NCBI GenBank assembly: GCA_029688825.1
Contig: JARUKX010000016.1
Location: 1-64,000, forward strand
Direction: 5' to 3'
DNA from: Haloarculaceae archaeon H-GB1-1
Lineage (GTDB): Archaea; Halobacteriota; Halobacteria; Halobacteriales; Haloarculaceae
DNA: 64,000 nucleotides
The notes beneath the pieces were generated by a model. It searched no databases, was not told the origin of the DNA, and was given only the letters and a program-made list of their open reading frames with translations. Position 1 is the stretch's first letter. The number at the start of each line of letters is the position of its first letter. Below, one piece after another: positions 25,302-33,970 of the stretch. A program made the translations under genes and the position numbers.

Positions 25302-26760
25302 CGCTCTCACCTCGGTTGGGGTCCGCGTCGGCCTCGTGTGATGGCCGACCGATGAGGTGCCCGTCGCTGATGGCGTCCACGTCGTCCGCGACCATCCGGA
25401 ACGTCCGGTCGCGGCCCTCCGTCTCGGCCCGGCTGTCGAGTCGCGCGACGTGTATCTCCCGGATCTCTTCGTCGAGCGCGAGGTTTCCGAACTCGAAGAT
25501 TCGCACTCGCCCGTCGTCGTCGCGGGCCGGGAGGACGTCGCCGCGCGCGCTGTCGCTCGGCGCGAAGGGCACGTCGAGTTCGCCGGACTCGAACGCCCGG
25601 ATCGTCCCGCGTGCCACGTCGCCGTCGCCCAGTTCCTCGACGCGGTCCAGCAGACAGCGGACCTCCCGCAGGATGAGCTGTCGTTCCCTGGCGATGCCGT
25701 CGATGTCGATGTCCTGCTCGATGACCATGTCCATCAGCTGTCTCGTCGTCCGCAGGCCGGCCGCGTTGGCCTCCTTGGTCGGGACGCCCTGGAACTCCTG
25801 TGGAGACTTCGTGATGACCTTGTCCGGCCGGGCGATGGCGGCCGTCGCCGCGCCGAGGCCGATGACCCCGTTCGCCCGCGCTTCGTCGGGCGGGAAGCCG
25901 CCCATCCACTCGTGGAAGACCGTCGTGACCGTCACCTCGTCGGAGAGATAGTCCTCGCCGAGGTCCCGCAGGGCACACAGCGCGGCCACGTCCTGCACGA
26001 CGTTGCCGACCTGACCGTATCCCAGGGTCAGCGACCGCACGCCCTGCGTGGCGGCGAGTTTTCCCTCCAGCAGCATCACCGCGATGGCGATGGAGGGCGG
26101 GACGAGCGTGCCGGTGAGCGGCCCGAACGGCTCGCGGTTGATCGTGACGCCGCACTCGGTGTACGCGCCCGCAAGCCGGTCGACGAACTGCCAGTGCTCG
26201 ATGGTCTCTTCGAGGTCGTGCTCCTTCGTGTACGGGATGTTGTAGGAGATGGGACCGCCCTCGAAGCTCTGGAAGCCGCCCGCGAACGTGACCATGGCGA
26301 GCAGGCGCGCATCGGGCGTGCCGTGGCGAACCTCCACGGGAGCGTCGACTGCCTCGACGAGTTCGCGACACCCATCGACGCCGTGGTTCACCGCGGGGAA
26401 CCCGTTCAGTTCGTCCGTGCCGGTCTCTCGGGTCTCCTCCAACCCTGTCTGTGCCTTCTCGTACTCGTTGTCACGCGTGTAGGAGTCGATTGTCACGGGG
26501 AGAAGGTCCGCGCCACCGTCCCGTTCCAGATACTGGAGCAGTTCGATCTGGTCGTCGAGCCGCGGTACGCCGGCGCGTGGCTGCAACAACGGCTGGTCGG
26601 CCCCTTCGAGGACGCTGGCGAACTGCTTGCCGGGCGGCAGCGACTCGTGGTAGGCGACGGCCTCGTCGAAGTCGACCGCCTCGGCGGTCGGCCAGTCCGC
26701 TCGTAGTTCGGCGTCGATGCGTCTCAGTTCGTCCGTCGAAAGCCGTCTGTCTCGTATCAT
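25291..26760 (-). CDS. mamB: Glutamate (methylaspartate) mutase epsilon subunit
   Basis: 489 residues, the large catalytic TIM-barrel subunit. Conserved pieces: VTIDSYTRDNEYEKAQ, NGFPAVNHG, EVRHGTPDARLLAMVTFAGGFQSFEGGP (substrate loop), IAVMLLEGKLAATQGVRSLTLGYGQVGN and GAATAAIARPDKVITK. With the B12-binding sigma subunit it rearranges L-glutamate to (2S,3S)-3-methylaspartate. Its ATG directly follows the stop of the sigma gene with no gap, consistent with equal synthesis of the two subunits. Confidence 0.93.
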   Translation of the reverse strand: MIRDRRLSTDELRRIDAELRADWPTAEAVDFDEAVAYHESLPPGKQFASVLEGADQPLLQPRAGVPRLDDQIELLQYLERDGGADLLPVTIDSYTRDNEYEKAQTGLEETRETGTDELNGFPAVNHGVDGCRELVEAVDAPVEVRHGTPDARLLAMVTFAGGFQSFEGGPISYNIPYTKEHDLEETIEHWQFVDRLAGAYTECGVTINREPFGPLTGTLVPPSIAIAVMLLEGKLAATQGVRSLTLGYGQVGNVVQDVAALCALRDLGEDYLSDEVTVTTVFHEWMGGFPPDEARANGVIGLGAATAAIARPDKVITKSPQEFQGVPTKEANAAGLRTTRQLMDMVIEQDIDIDGIARERQLILREVRCLLDRVEELGDGDVARGTIRAFESGELDVPFAPSDSARGDVLPARDDDGRVRIFEFGNLALDEEIREIHVARLDSRAETEGRDRTFRMVADDVDAISDGHLIGRPSHEADADPNRGESDAD

Positions 26761-27231
26761 CTACGTGTTGACTCGAACCGTCTCGGACTCGCCCGACGTG
26801 AGTTGCAGATCGCGTTCGAGCGCCGCGATGGCCTCGCTCGGGTCCGTCTCCGCGTCGAAGACCCGGTCGAAGCCCATCGCCTCGAACGTGGCGCGCGTCT
26901 GATCGAAGTCGTCCTGCCCGACAGCGAGGTTCCCGCCGACGTACGTCACGACGTCGAGGCCCGCGTCGGAGATGCGCTCGTGCAGGCCCTCACAGTCCTG
27001 CCGCGCGTGGCCGTACATGGAGGAGACCAGTACAGCCTCGGCCTCGTGCTCCGTCGCGGCGGCGACGAACTCGTCCTGCGAGCTCTTGACGCCAAGATTG
27101 ACGACGTCGAACCCGGCCGCGGAGAGTGCGTGTTCGAGAATGGTGATGCCGACCACGTGTGCGTCGGAACCGATCACGCCGAGGATGACTGTCCTACCCA
27201 TCGTACTTCGAGGCACAATGGTGTCGGTCAT
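26761..27231 (-). CDS. mamA: Glutamate (methylaspartate) mutase sigma subunit, B12-binding
   Basis: 156 residues from ATG 27231; ATG 27201 (MGRTVILGV) is possible, but a TATA-like element at 27251-27258 is placed for the upstream ATG. The cobalamin-binding motif GSDAHVVG (D-x-H-x-x-G) supplies the axial His, followed by VNLGVKSSQDEF, VSSMYGHARQDC and GGNLAVGQDDF, the standard B12 Rossmann fold. It carries the coenzyme B12 for the mutase and is the first gene of the methylaspartate operon. The gap to the divergent mct gene is about 150 bp. Confidence 0.93.
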   Translation of the reverse strand: MTDTIVPRSTMGRTVILGVIGSDAHVVGITILEHALSAAGFDVVNLGVKSSQDEFVAAATEHEAEAVLVSSMYGHARQDCEGLHERISDAGLDVVTYVGGNLAVGQDDFDQTRATFEAMGFDRVFDAETDPSEAIAALERDLQLTSGESETVRVNT

Positions 27232-27250
27232 AAACCTAATGATTTTTCAT

Positions 27251-27258
27251 GATAATAC
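27251..27258 (-). promoter_or_regulatory. TATA-like element of the mam-mal-mch-mcl operon
   Basis: GTATTATC on the minus strand, about 20-27 bp before the ATG at 27231. It indicates a leaderless transcript and favours this start over the ATG at 27201. The region between 27232 and 27345 is clearly AT-rich. Confidence 0.45.
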
Positions 27259-27328
27259 ACCTAATATGTATTCAGTTACCACGCCAAGGGACACCAAGGA
27301 CCGAGGACAGCCCATGTGAAACAATCAC

Positions 27329-27337
27329 ATTATAATG
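27329..27337 (+). promoter_or_regulatory. TATA-like element of the mct gene
   Basis: ATTATAATG, about 45-53 bp before the mct ATG at 27382, which would leave a leader of about 20 bases. Both promoters lie in one 150-bp region, so one regulator site could control the whole pathway. Confidence 0.45.
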
Positions 27338-27381
27338 ATTAATAGGAAGGTTTTTTCGGTGGCTGGTCTGTCGATTCGTCC

Positions 27382-28575
27382 ATGGGAGCGTTATCGGACC
27401 TCCGGGTGCTCGATCTGACCCAGGTTCTGGCCGGCCCGTACTGTACGATGCTACTCGCGGACATGGGCGCGGACGTGGTAAAGGTCGAACGCCCCGGCGG
27501 CGACCTCATCCGCCCCAATCCGCCGTTCGTCGACGACGCCGACGAGGAAGCCTACGGCGGCTACTTCCAAAGCGTCAACCGCGGCAAGCGCTCGATACAA
27601 CTGGCGCTGGACGACCCCAGCGATCGCGAGAGCTTCCTCTCGCTCGTCGAGCGCGCGGACGTGGTCGTCGAGAACTACCGGGCCGGGACGATGGAGAAGT
27701 TCGATCTCGGCTACGAGACGCTCCGCGAGCGGAACCCACAGCTGATCTACTCCTCGATCCGCGGCTTCGGCGACCCCCGGACGGGCGAGACCGACCGGCA
27801 GGGCCAGCCCTCCTTCGATCTCGTCGCGCAGGCCCTCGGCGGCGTCATGGAGATCACGGGACAGGAGGACGGCCCGCCGACGAAGGTCGGGCCGGGCATC
27901 GGCGACCTGTTCACGGCGGTCCTGAACGCCGTGGGCATCCTCGGGGCCGTCCACCACCGCGAACGCACCGGCGAGGGTCAGTACGTCGACACCGCGATGT
28001 ACGACGCCATGATCTCCATGTGCGAACGCACCGTGTACCAGTACTCCTACACCGGCGAGTCGCCGTCTCGGCGGGGCAACGCCCACCCGACATTGTTCCC
28101 CTACAACGCCTTCGAGACCGCCGACGGCTACGTCGTGCTCGCGGCGTTCGGCACCAACCACTGGCGCACCCTCTGTGAGAAGATGGACCGACCCGACCTC
28201 GCGGCCGACTACCCCGACGCCGAGAGCCGCCTCGCGAACCGCGAGCACCTCCGCGCTGAGATCGCCGATTGGCTCCTCGAACGGGAGACCGACGCCGTCG
28301 TCGAGGACCTCACCGGCTCGGTGCCGGTCGCGCCCGTCCAGAACACCGCGGACATCTTCGAGGACCCACACGTCCACGCCAGGGAGATGCTGGTCGACGT
28401 CGAGCAGCCGGGAGCCGAGCAGTCCGTGACCATCGCCGGCTCACCCATCAAGATGACAGAGACGCCGCCCACGCCCGGCAGTCGGGCACCGCTGCTGGAC
28501 GAACACCGCGAGGAACTGCTCGGGTCGACGGCGGTCGAGGGCGACGACCCCGGCACCGTCGAGAGCGACGACTGA
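27382..28575 (+). CDS. mct: Mesaconate CoA-transferase, CaiB/BaiF (class III) family
   Basis: 397 residues, full class III CoA-transferase. Features: LRVLDLTQVLAGPYCTMLLADMGADVVKVERPGGD at the start (first domain), the catalytic Asp-bearing region AALGGVMEITG-EDGPPTKVGPGIGDLFTAV, and YVVLAAFGTNHWRTLCEKMD. Class III enzymes carry CoA as an aspartyl ester. In the methylaspartate cycle it transfers CoA from succinyl-CoA to mesaconate, feeding the hydratase encoded on the other strand. The specific substrate is inferred from the adjacency; other members act on acetate, formate or carnitine. Confidence 0.87.
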   Translation: MGALSDLRVLDLTQVLAGPYCTMLLADMGADVVKVERPGGDLIRPNPPFVDDADEEAYGGYFQSVNRGKRSIQLALDDPSDRESFLSLVERADVVVENYRAGTMEKFDLGYETLRERNPQLIYSSIRGFGDPRTGETDRQGQPSFDLVAQALGGVMEITGQEDGPPTKVGPGIGDLFTAVLNAVGILGAVHHRERTGEGQYVDTAMYDAMISMCERTVYQYSYTGESPSRRGNAHPTLFPYNAFETADGYVVLAAFGTNHWRTLCEKMDRPDLAADYPDAESRLANREHLRAEIADWLLERETDAVVEDLTGSVPVAPVQNTADIFEDPHVHAREMLVDVEQPGAEQSVTIAGSPIKMTETPPTPGSRAPLLDEHREELLGSTAVEGDDPGTVESDD

Positions 28576-28650
28576 GCCTCGACTCCGTTTCTTCGGTGCC
28601 GACCCCTCCCAGCACCGAACCTTGAAGGGACCTGCTGGGAAGATTCGTGT

Positions 28651-29901
28651 ATGGCCAGCGCGGCGTCGCTCTCGGAGCCGGCAGTGCTCGCACACGCGAA
28701 GCGCCGGCTCTTTCCCGACGCCGACGACGACCGCTCGTACGCCGTCGCCGACACGCAGTTCGCGATGGACGAGTGGCTTCCCGGTCGGCCCATCCCGCCA
28801 GCGGTCCGCGAGACGCTCGCGCCGTTCAACCACGTCCGCGTCGGGTCCGGATATCCCGACCTCGTCGGCGTCCGCCGCCTCGAATCGGACCTGCTCGCCG
28901 TCGACCGATTCGGGGACGACCCACCGCTCGTCGCCGTCGAGGCGAAAGGGTACACCGGCTCCGAAGCGGTCGACGTCGAGCGCGGCGTCGTGCAGGCGTA
29001 CGACCGACTGCACGAGGCCAACGCCGCGTACGTCGCCGCGCCCGCAGACGCCATCTCGTGATCGGCTCGCACGCTCGCCCGCGAACTCAACGTCGGCGTC
29101 CTCGGCGTCGGCGCTGGCGGCAACGTCGAGCCGTTCGAGGTCCCGCGGGTGGTCGGCAACCGGACGTCGGACGACGCGACCGCCATCCGCTTTCAGGCGA
29201 CCGCGCAGGGCGTCGCCGACGCGTCGTTCGGCCTGAACCACCCGAAGAACTACCTCGGCGTCCCGCTCGCGCTCGCCCATCCCGAGGAGACCGACGCGGT
29301 GCTCACCGAGCGGGTCGTGGGAGCCACCGCCGACGCCAGGCGCGGAGCGGCGTTTCTGGATCTCGTCGAGGAGCGACCCGACCGGACCGTCCTCACGCCG
29401 CTCGGCGAGGAGGTCGTGCGGTTCGCGCTCGACAGGTGCGGTTCCGTCGACGCCGCCCTCGAGGAGTTCGACGACTGGCGACGCTCTCGAAAACGGTTCT
29501 GCGACCTCGCACCGGAGTGGGGTCAGCTGACCCGCCGCGTCGTCTGGGCCTACCCGGCGACGAAACTGCTCGTCGAGGAACTGCAGACCATGCACGATGA
29601 CGGAATCACCGATCCCTCGCTCGTCCAGCTCGTCGAGTGGCTCCACGTCCACCACCCCACGTTCACCGTCGAGCTGTTCCTCCGCGGAACAGACGCGGTG
29701 CGACGGCGCGTCCTCGACGCCGACGGGGAGCTGCAGGTCGCCGAACTCGCCGACGGCGCGGTCTTCCACTCGCCGACGGTCTTCCAGCTCAAGGCGATGT
29801 GCTACCACGCGGGCATCCTCGCAGAGCGCGGCGCGGAACCCCACCGCCTCGACCCCGAGCGCGACAGCTGGCGGCTGCGCAACCCCGTGTCAGGGAGGTA
29901 A
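28651..29901 (+). pseudogene. Gene with one in-frame TGA: PD-(D/E)XK-like nuclease domain protein
   Basis: One reading frame of 417 codons interrupted only by TGA at 29059-29061 (codon 137). On both sides the frame is protein-like and uses normal haloarchaeal codons. N-terminal part: SGYPDLVGVR and LVAVEAKGYTGSEAVDVERG give the D...E-x-K nuclease pattern of restriction-like endonucleases. C-terminal part (after codon 137): ARELNVGVLGVG and helical segments, possibly a winged helix. A CGA to TGA change would explain the stop. Whether it is a real nonsense mutation or a sequence error cannot be decided here. Translation of the C-terminal part could restart at GTG 29149. Function of the intact protein unknown, perhaps DNA defence or repair. 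Confidence 0.75.
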
Positions 29902-29999
29902 GGGCGGCCCCGAGGCCGACCGCTGGGAGCTTTCGTTACTACGAGTCTGAATTTCATTCTCCCCAACAGTAATGGCCGTGGTCGGTGTTGTCGAAGGTG

Positions 30000-30566
30000 A
30001 TGACTGCGGACGAGTCCGACCCCGACCCGACCCGCATCCGATTGGTGCAGGGCGGTGGTCTCAGACGAGGAGCGACGACCTTCGGGCTGGCGGCGGGATT
30101 CTACCTGCTCCTCGGCGAGGTGAGTACGTTCGACGTCCTCACGGGAGCCGCCAGTGGGCTGGTCGTCGCAGCGGTGCTGTCGCGGGTCGCGTTCGTCGAG
30201 CCCCCGCGTCTTCGGCGGACCCTCCCGCGCGTGCTCCGAGGCGTCGCGTTCGTCCCGTACCTCCTCTGGGAGGTTCTCGCAGCGAACGCCGCACTGGCGG
30301 TCGTGCTCGTGGACCCGCGACTGCCCATCGACCCCGGCTTCGAGACCGTCGCAATCGACGCGCAGTCGGCCCTGGAGACGGCCGTCCTCGCCAACGCCAT
30401 CACGTTGACCCCGGGGACGGTCACGGTCGACGCCAGTGACTCCACGCTCGTCGTGCATACGCTCACTGCGGGGTCTCGCAAGGGGCTCAGGGAGGGGCGA
30501 CTGCAACGCGCGGTCGGGTTCGTCTTCCGTGGGCGTGAGACGGACGCGAGGGCAGTCGACCGATGA
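30000..30566 (+). CDS. mnhE: Mrp-type cation/proton antiporter subunit E
   Basis: 188 residues from ATG 30000 (in-frame GTG/TTG codons lie upstream). The MnhE domain is visible as GAASGLVVAAVLSRVAFVEPPR, LRGVAFVPYLLWEVLAANAALA and the C-terminal VLANAITLTPGTVTVDASDSTLVVHTL. Two to three membrane helices. It is the first gene of a nine-gene operon in the order E-F-G-A'(C-terminal part)-B-C-D-D-D in which the ends overlap each time. Subunit E belongs to the small membrane module of Mrp, which couples Na+ export to H+ import. Confidence 0.87.
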   Translation: MTADESDPDPTRIRLVQGGGLRRGATTFGLAAGFYLLLGEVSTFDVLTGAASGLVVAAVLSRVAFVEPPRLRRTLPRVLRGVAFVPYLLWEVLAANAALAVVLVDPRLPIDPGFETVAIDAQSALETAVLANAITLTPGTVTVDASDSTLVVHTLTAGSRKGLREGRLQRAVGFVFRGRETDARAVDR

Positions 30567-30841
30567 GCGGGGGTCCGAGCGCCGCCGTCCTGCTGTGGGC
30601 GGCGGTCGCGGTCGTGGGCCTCGCACTGGCCGCGCTGTACCGCGTCGCCCTCGGACCGACGTTCGCCGACCGCGTCGTCGCGGTCAACGGAATCGGGACG
30701 GCGACGGTCGTCGTGCTGACGTTGCTCTCGGCGGCCCTGGACGAGTCGGGCCTCCTCGACGTCGCACTCGTCTACGGCCTGTTGAACTTCCTTCTCTCGC
30801 TCGGGCTGGCACGGTACGGCCGCGGGGAGGGCGTCGGGTGA
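30563..30841 (+). CDS. mnhF: Mrp-type antiporter subunit F
   Basis: 92 residues with three membrane helices; RVALGPTFADRVVAVNGIGT is the diagnostic MrpF loop (R-x-x-x-GP-x-x-x-D-R). It overlaps mnhE by ATGA and mnhG by a GTG. Part of the small EFG module of the antiporter. Confidence 0.9.
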   Translation: MSGGPSAAVLLWAAVAVVGLALAALYRVALGPTFADRVVAVNGIGTATVVVLTLLSAALDESGLLDVALVYGLLNFLLSLGLARYGRGEGVG

Positions 30842-31152
30842 CTCCACGCGAAGCGGCCGTGCTGCTGTGCGCGCTCGGTGCGGTCGCGATGTTCGGGCTC
30901 GCGACCGTCGGCCTGTTCCGCCTCCCGGACTTCTACGCCCGCGCCCACGCGGTCTCGAAGGGCGACACACTGGGAACGCTGTTCGCGGTCGTCGCCGTCG
31001 GCCTCGCCGGCGCGAGCATATCGGAGATCGCCAAGTTGACCTTCCTCGTGGCGTTCGTCTTCGCGACCACGCCAACGGCGACCCACGCCATCGTCCGGGC
31101 CGACTCGACCGACGCGGACCGTCCCTCGCCACCGGAGGCCGAGGATCCGTGA
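30838..31152 (+). CDS. mnhG: Mrp-type antiporter subunit G
   Basis: 104 residues, start GTG 30838 overlapping mnhF by four bases. LATVGLFRLPDFYARAHAVSKGDTLGTLF is the MrpG signature (R-x-P-D-x-Y-x-R-x-H). Three membrane helices with an acidic tail. Overlaps the next gene by four bases. Confidence 0.9.
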   Translation: MTPREAAVLLCALGAVAMFGLATVGLFRLPDFYARAHAVSKGDTLGTLFAVVAVGLAGASISEIAKLTFLVAFVFATTPTATHAIVRADSTDADRPSPPEAEDP

Positions 31153-31685
31153 CGCCGACGCTCGTGTCCCTGCTCCTGGTCCTGCTCCTCGCCGCGGGCG
31201 TCGCCGTCGCCCTGTTCCGCGACCCACTCGCAGCCGTCGTCGCCTTCGGCATCTACAGCCTGGCGCTGGCGATGCTCTGGAGCGTCTTCCGCGCGCCGGA
31301 CGTCGCGCTGACCGAGGCAGCGGTCGGGGCCGGCGTGACCACGGCATTGTTCCTGGTCGTCATCGCGCGGACGAGCGGGCGGTCGGCCGAGACGGTCCGG
31401 TCCCGTTCGACGGTTCGCGGCCGGTCGCTCCTCGTCGTCGGTGCGTTCGTCGCGCTTGCGGCGTGGACCGTCCCGGCCCTCCCGGCGGTCGGTGACCCGA
31501 GCGCTCCGGCCTTCCAGCGGGTCGCCCCGGCGTATCTCGCTCGGACGCCCGACCTCGGCGTCGCGAACGTCGTCACGGCCGTACTGGTCTTCTTCCGCGG
31601 GTTCGACACGTTCGGGGAGGTCGTCGTCGTGTTCGTGGCCGGGGTCGCGGTACTGGCCGTCTTCCGGCGGGAGGTGAGCGCGTGA
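31149..31685 (+). CDS. Mrp-type subunit equal to the C-terminal part of MrpA (DUF4040/MbhD plus MbhE)
   Basis: 178 residues, start GTG 31149. The first ~70 residues (AVVAFGIYSLALAMLWSVFRAPDVALTEAAVGAGVTTALF) match the DUF4040/MbhD domain and the last part (NVVTAVLVFFRGFDTFGEVVVVFVAGVAVL) the MbhE domain, both of which form the C-terminus of MrpA in bacteria. The large N-terminal NuoL-like part of MrpA is not attached. Here that role is probably taken by the separate NuoL/M-like genes at the end of the operon. The naming A' is mine. Confidence 0.83.
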   Translation: MTPTLVSLLLVLLLAAGVAVALFRDPLAAVVAFGIYSLALAMLWSVFRAPDVALTEAAVGAGVTTALFLVVIARTSGRSAETVRSRSTVRGRSLLVVGAFVALAAWTVPALPAVGDPSAPAFQRVAPAYLARTPDLGVANVVTAVLVFFRGFDTFGEVVVVFVAGVAVLAVFRREVSA

Positions 31686-32149
31686 GCGACCAGCGCGGAA
31701 CTGACGGCGTTCGTTCGGGGTCGGGCGACACGCGGCCGCCGGATAGTCCGGTCATCACGGAGCCCGTCCGGCTGCTGGTCCCGCTCGTCCTCACGTTCGG
31801 GCTGTACACGGCGTTCCACGGCACCAGCTCCGTTGGCGGCGGGTTCCAGGGCGGCGTGGTCGTCGCCGCGGGACTGATCCTCCTCGCGTTCGCCTTCGGC
31901 GTGACGAAGACCCGCGACTGGCTCGACCGACCCGCGATGGTCGCCCTCGCGACGGCGGGCGTGATAGCGATCGTCGCCGTCGCCGCGGGACCGCTGGCGT
32001 TCGGAGGGACGTTCTTCGACCTCTCGGCCTATCCCTTCCCGAAGGCCGTCGTCTACGGCATCGAACTCGTCGAGCTGGGCATCGCGACGACCGTCGCCGC
32101 GACGGTCCTGCTACTGTTTCTGGAACTCGCGGGCGGTGACGACGCGTGA
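31682..32149 (+). CDS. mnhB: Mrp-type antiporter subunit B
   Basis: 155 residues, start GTG 31682, four membrane helices after a soluble acidic N-terminus of about 25 residues. LYTAFHGTSSVGGGFQGGVVVAAGLIL is the MnhB signature (H-x(5)GGGFQGG). It precedes mnhC with a four-base overlap. Confidence 0.9.
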   Translation: MSDQRGTDGVRSGSGDTRPPDSPVITEPVRLLVPLVLTFGLYTAFHGTSSVGGGFQGGVVVAAGLILLAFAFGVTKTRDWLDRPAMVALATAGVIAIVAVAAGPLAFGGTFFDLSAYPFPKAVVYGIELVELGIATTVAATVLLLFLELAGGDDA

Positions 32150-32517
32150 CCGCCCTCCTCGCGTCCCGTGCCGCCTTCCTGGTCGCCGTCGTCCTGCTGG
32201 GACTCGGTCTGTTCGTACTCATCGACGACCCCAACCTCCTGAAGAAGATCCTCGGGCTGAACGTCTTTCAGACCGGTATCTTCCTGGTCTACGTCGCTGC
32301 GGCGGTCCGAGCGGGCGGTCGGTCGCCGCTCGTCGTCGAGGGCGGCGGCCCCTACGTCAATCCGCTGCCCCACGTCCTCATCCTGACCGCCATCGTCGTC
32401 GGGGTAAGCGTCACCGCGCTCGCGGCGGCCCTCGTCGCTCGAATCCACGCCGAGCGTGCGACCGTGCGGGCGGACGAGCTTCGAGACGGGGCAGGGGAGG
32501 TGCGCGACCGTGAGTGA
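32146..32517 (+). CDS. mnhC: Mrp-type antiporter subunit C (NuoK-like)
   Basis: 123 residues, start GTG 32146, three membrane helices followed by a charged C-terminal tail. LGLGLFVLIDDPNLLKKILGLNVFQTGIFLVYVA and PLPHVLILTAIVVGVSVTALAAAL correspond to the NuoK/MrpC fold, including helix Glu/Lys positions. It overlaps the next gene by eight bases. Confidence 0.9.
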   Translation: MTALLASRAAFLVAVVLLGLGLFVLIDDPNLLKKILGLNVFQTGIFLVYVAAAVRAGGRSPLVVEGGGPYVNPLPHVLILTAIVVGVSVTALAAALVARIHAERATVRADELRDGAGEVRDRE

Positions 32518-33970
32518 GGTCCTCCCGTGGCTGGTGGTGGCCCCGGTCGTCCCCCTCGCCTCCTTGCCGATCCTGGCGTTCCGATTCGACCGCGTCGGGT
32601 GGCCCGTCGCTGCGATCACCGCGACCGTTCACACCGCACTCGCGACCTGGACCGCGTGGACGGTGGCGGTCGACGGACCCACGCGATTCGTCGTTGGCGG
32701 TCTCCCTGCACGACTGGGCATCGAACTCGCCGCCGACGCGCTCTCGGCGAGTTTCCTCCTGCTCGTCTCGCTCGTCGGTCTCTGGGTCCTGGCCTACACT
32801 CGACGCGGCGGGCCGCGGTCGAACCTTTCCTACGCGCTCTATCTGGCGTTGCTCGCGGGCCTGAGCGGGCTCTGCATCACGCGTGACGTGTTCAACCTCT
32901 ACGTCTTCCTGGAGATCAGCGGCCTCGCCGGGTACGCGCTGGTCGCGCTCGGCGACGGCCGCGACGCTGCACCCGCGGCCCTACGGTACCTGCTCGTCGG
33001 GACCGTCGGCGCGTCCCTGTACCTGCTCGGTATCGGCTACCTCTACGTGGCGACGGGGACGCTGAACATGAGCGCGATGGCCGCCGAACTCGTGGCCGTG
33101 GGACACGACGGCCGACTCGTCGTCGCCGCTTTCGCGTTCGTCACCGTCGGCCTCGGCGTGAAGATGGCGCTGTTCCCCGTCCACACCTGGAAACCGGACG
33201 CCTACCGGGCGGCTCCGGCCGGCATCGCGGCACTACTGGCCGCGCTGGTCTCGACGGTCGCCGGCTACGCGTTCCTGCGGCTCTTGCTGTCCGTGTTCAC
33301 CGCGACGCTGTTCGGGGTGAATCCGCTTCTCGGCGCTTCCCTGCGGGCCGCGGCCGTCCTCAGCGTCGGCGCGGGGGCGGTCCTTGCGGTCAGGCAACGG
33401 GACGTCCGCCGGATGCTGGCGTACTCCAGCGTCTCGCAGTTCGGCGTCGCAGTGGCCGGGTTCGCGCTCGCGACGCCACTGGGACTGGCCGGCGGGGTCG
33501 TCCACCTCCTCGGCCACGCCGTCATGAAGAGCGGCGCGTTCGCGGCCGTGGGCGTGGTCGAGGCCGCCACGGGCGCGCGGACCGTCGACGAGTTCGCGGG
33601 CCTCGCTACCGACGTCCCGGTCACGAGCGGAGCCCTCGCCGCGCTCTCGTTCGGACTCGTCGGCATCCCCCCGCTCGTCGGCTTCTTCGGGAAGTGGTAC
33701 ATCGTCCTCAGTGCGGTCAGGAGCGGTGCCTGGATCGTCGCGGCGGCCGTCCTCGCGAGCACGCTCCTCTCGCTGTCGTACTTCGGGCGACTCGTCCAGC
33801 GACTGTACCTCGAATCGGGGTCGCGACCGGCCGACACACGCTACGGGGCTGTGAGCGCTGGCATGGTCGCCACCGCCGTCGTCGCCGCGCTGGTCGCACT
33901 CGGCCTCGGCCTCGCGTCGGCGGAGCTCGTCGAGCTGCTGCGACCGTCGCTCTCGGGGGTGGGACCGTGA
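32510..33970 (+). CDS. mnhD: Mrp-type antiporter subunit D, NuoM-like (first of three)
   Basis: 486 residues, start GTG 32510, about 14 helices. The two proton-channel residues are present: Glu135 in YVFLEISGLAGYALV and Lys218 in GLGVKMALFPVHTWKPDAYR, followed by MLAYSSVSQFGVAVAG and the VVHLLGHAVMKSGAF signature. It is the classical MrpD/NuoM-type subunit. It overlaps the next antiporter-like gene by four bases. Confidence 0.9.
   Translation: MSEVLPWLVVAPVVPLASLPILAFRFDRVGWPVAAITATVHTALATWTAWTVAVDGPTRFVVGGLPARLGIELAADALSASFLLLVSLVGLWVLAYTRRGGPRSNLSYALYLALLAGLSGLCITRDVFNLYVFLEISGLAGYALVALGDGRDAAPAALRYLLVGTVGASLYLLGIGYLYVATGTLNMSAMAAELVAVGHDGRLVVAAFAFVTVGLGVKMALFPVHTWKPDAYRAAPAGIAALLAALVSTVAGYAFLRLLLSVFTATLFGVNPLLGASLRAAAVLSVGAGAVLAVRQRDVRRMLAYSSVSQFGVAVAGFALATPLGLAGGVVHLLGHAVMKSGAFAAVGVVEAATGARTVDEFAGLATDVPVTSGALAALSFGLVGIPPLVGFFGKWYIVLSAVRSGAWIVAAAVLASTLLSLSYFGRLVQRLYLESGSRPADTRYGAVSAGMVATAVVAALVALGLGLASAELVELLRPSLSGVGP

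Noticed and set aside
25302-25310. GTG start three codons before the mal ATG
   Set aside because: The ATG gives the conserved MRIESVRAIPG start; the gain from GTG is trivial.
29059-29061. Selenocysteine at the TGA of the nuclease-like gene
   Set aside because: No SECIS-like element seen near, and TGA is used as a normal stop by many genes here; homologous proteins would need Cys at the position.
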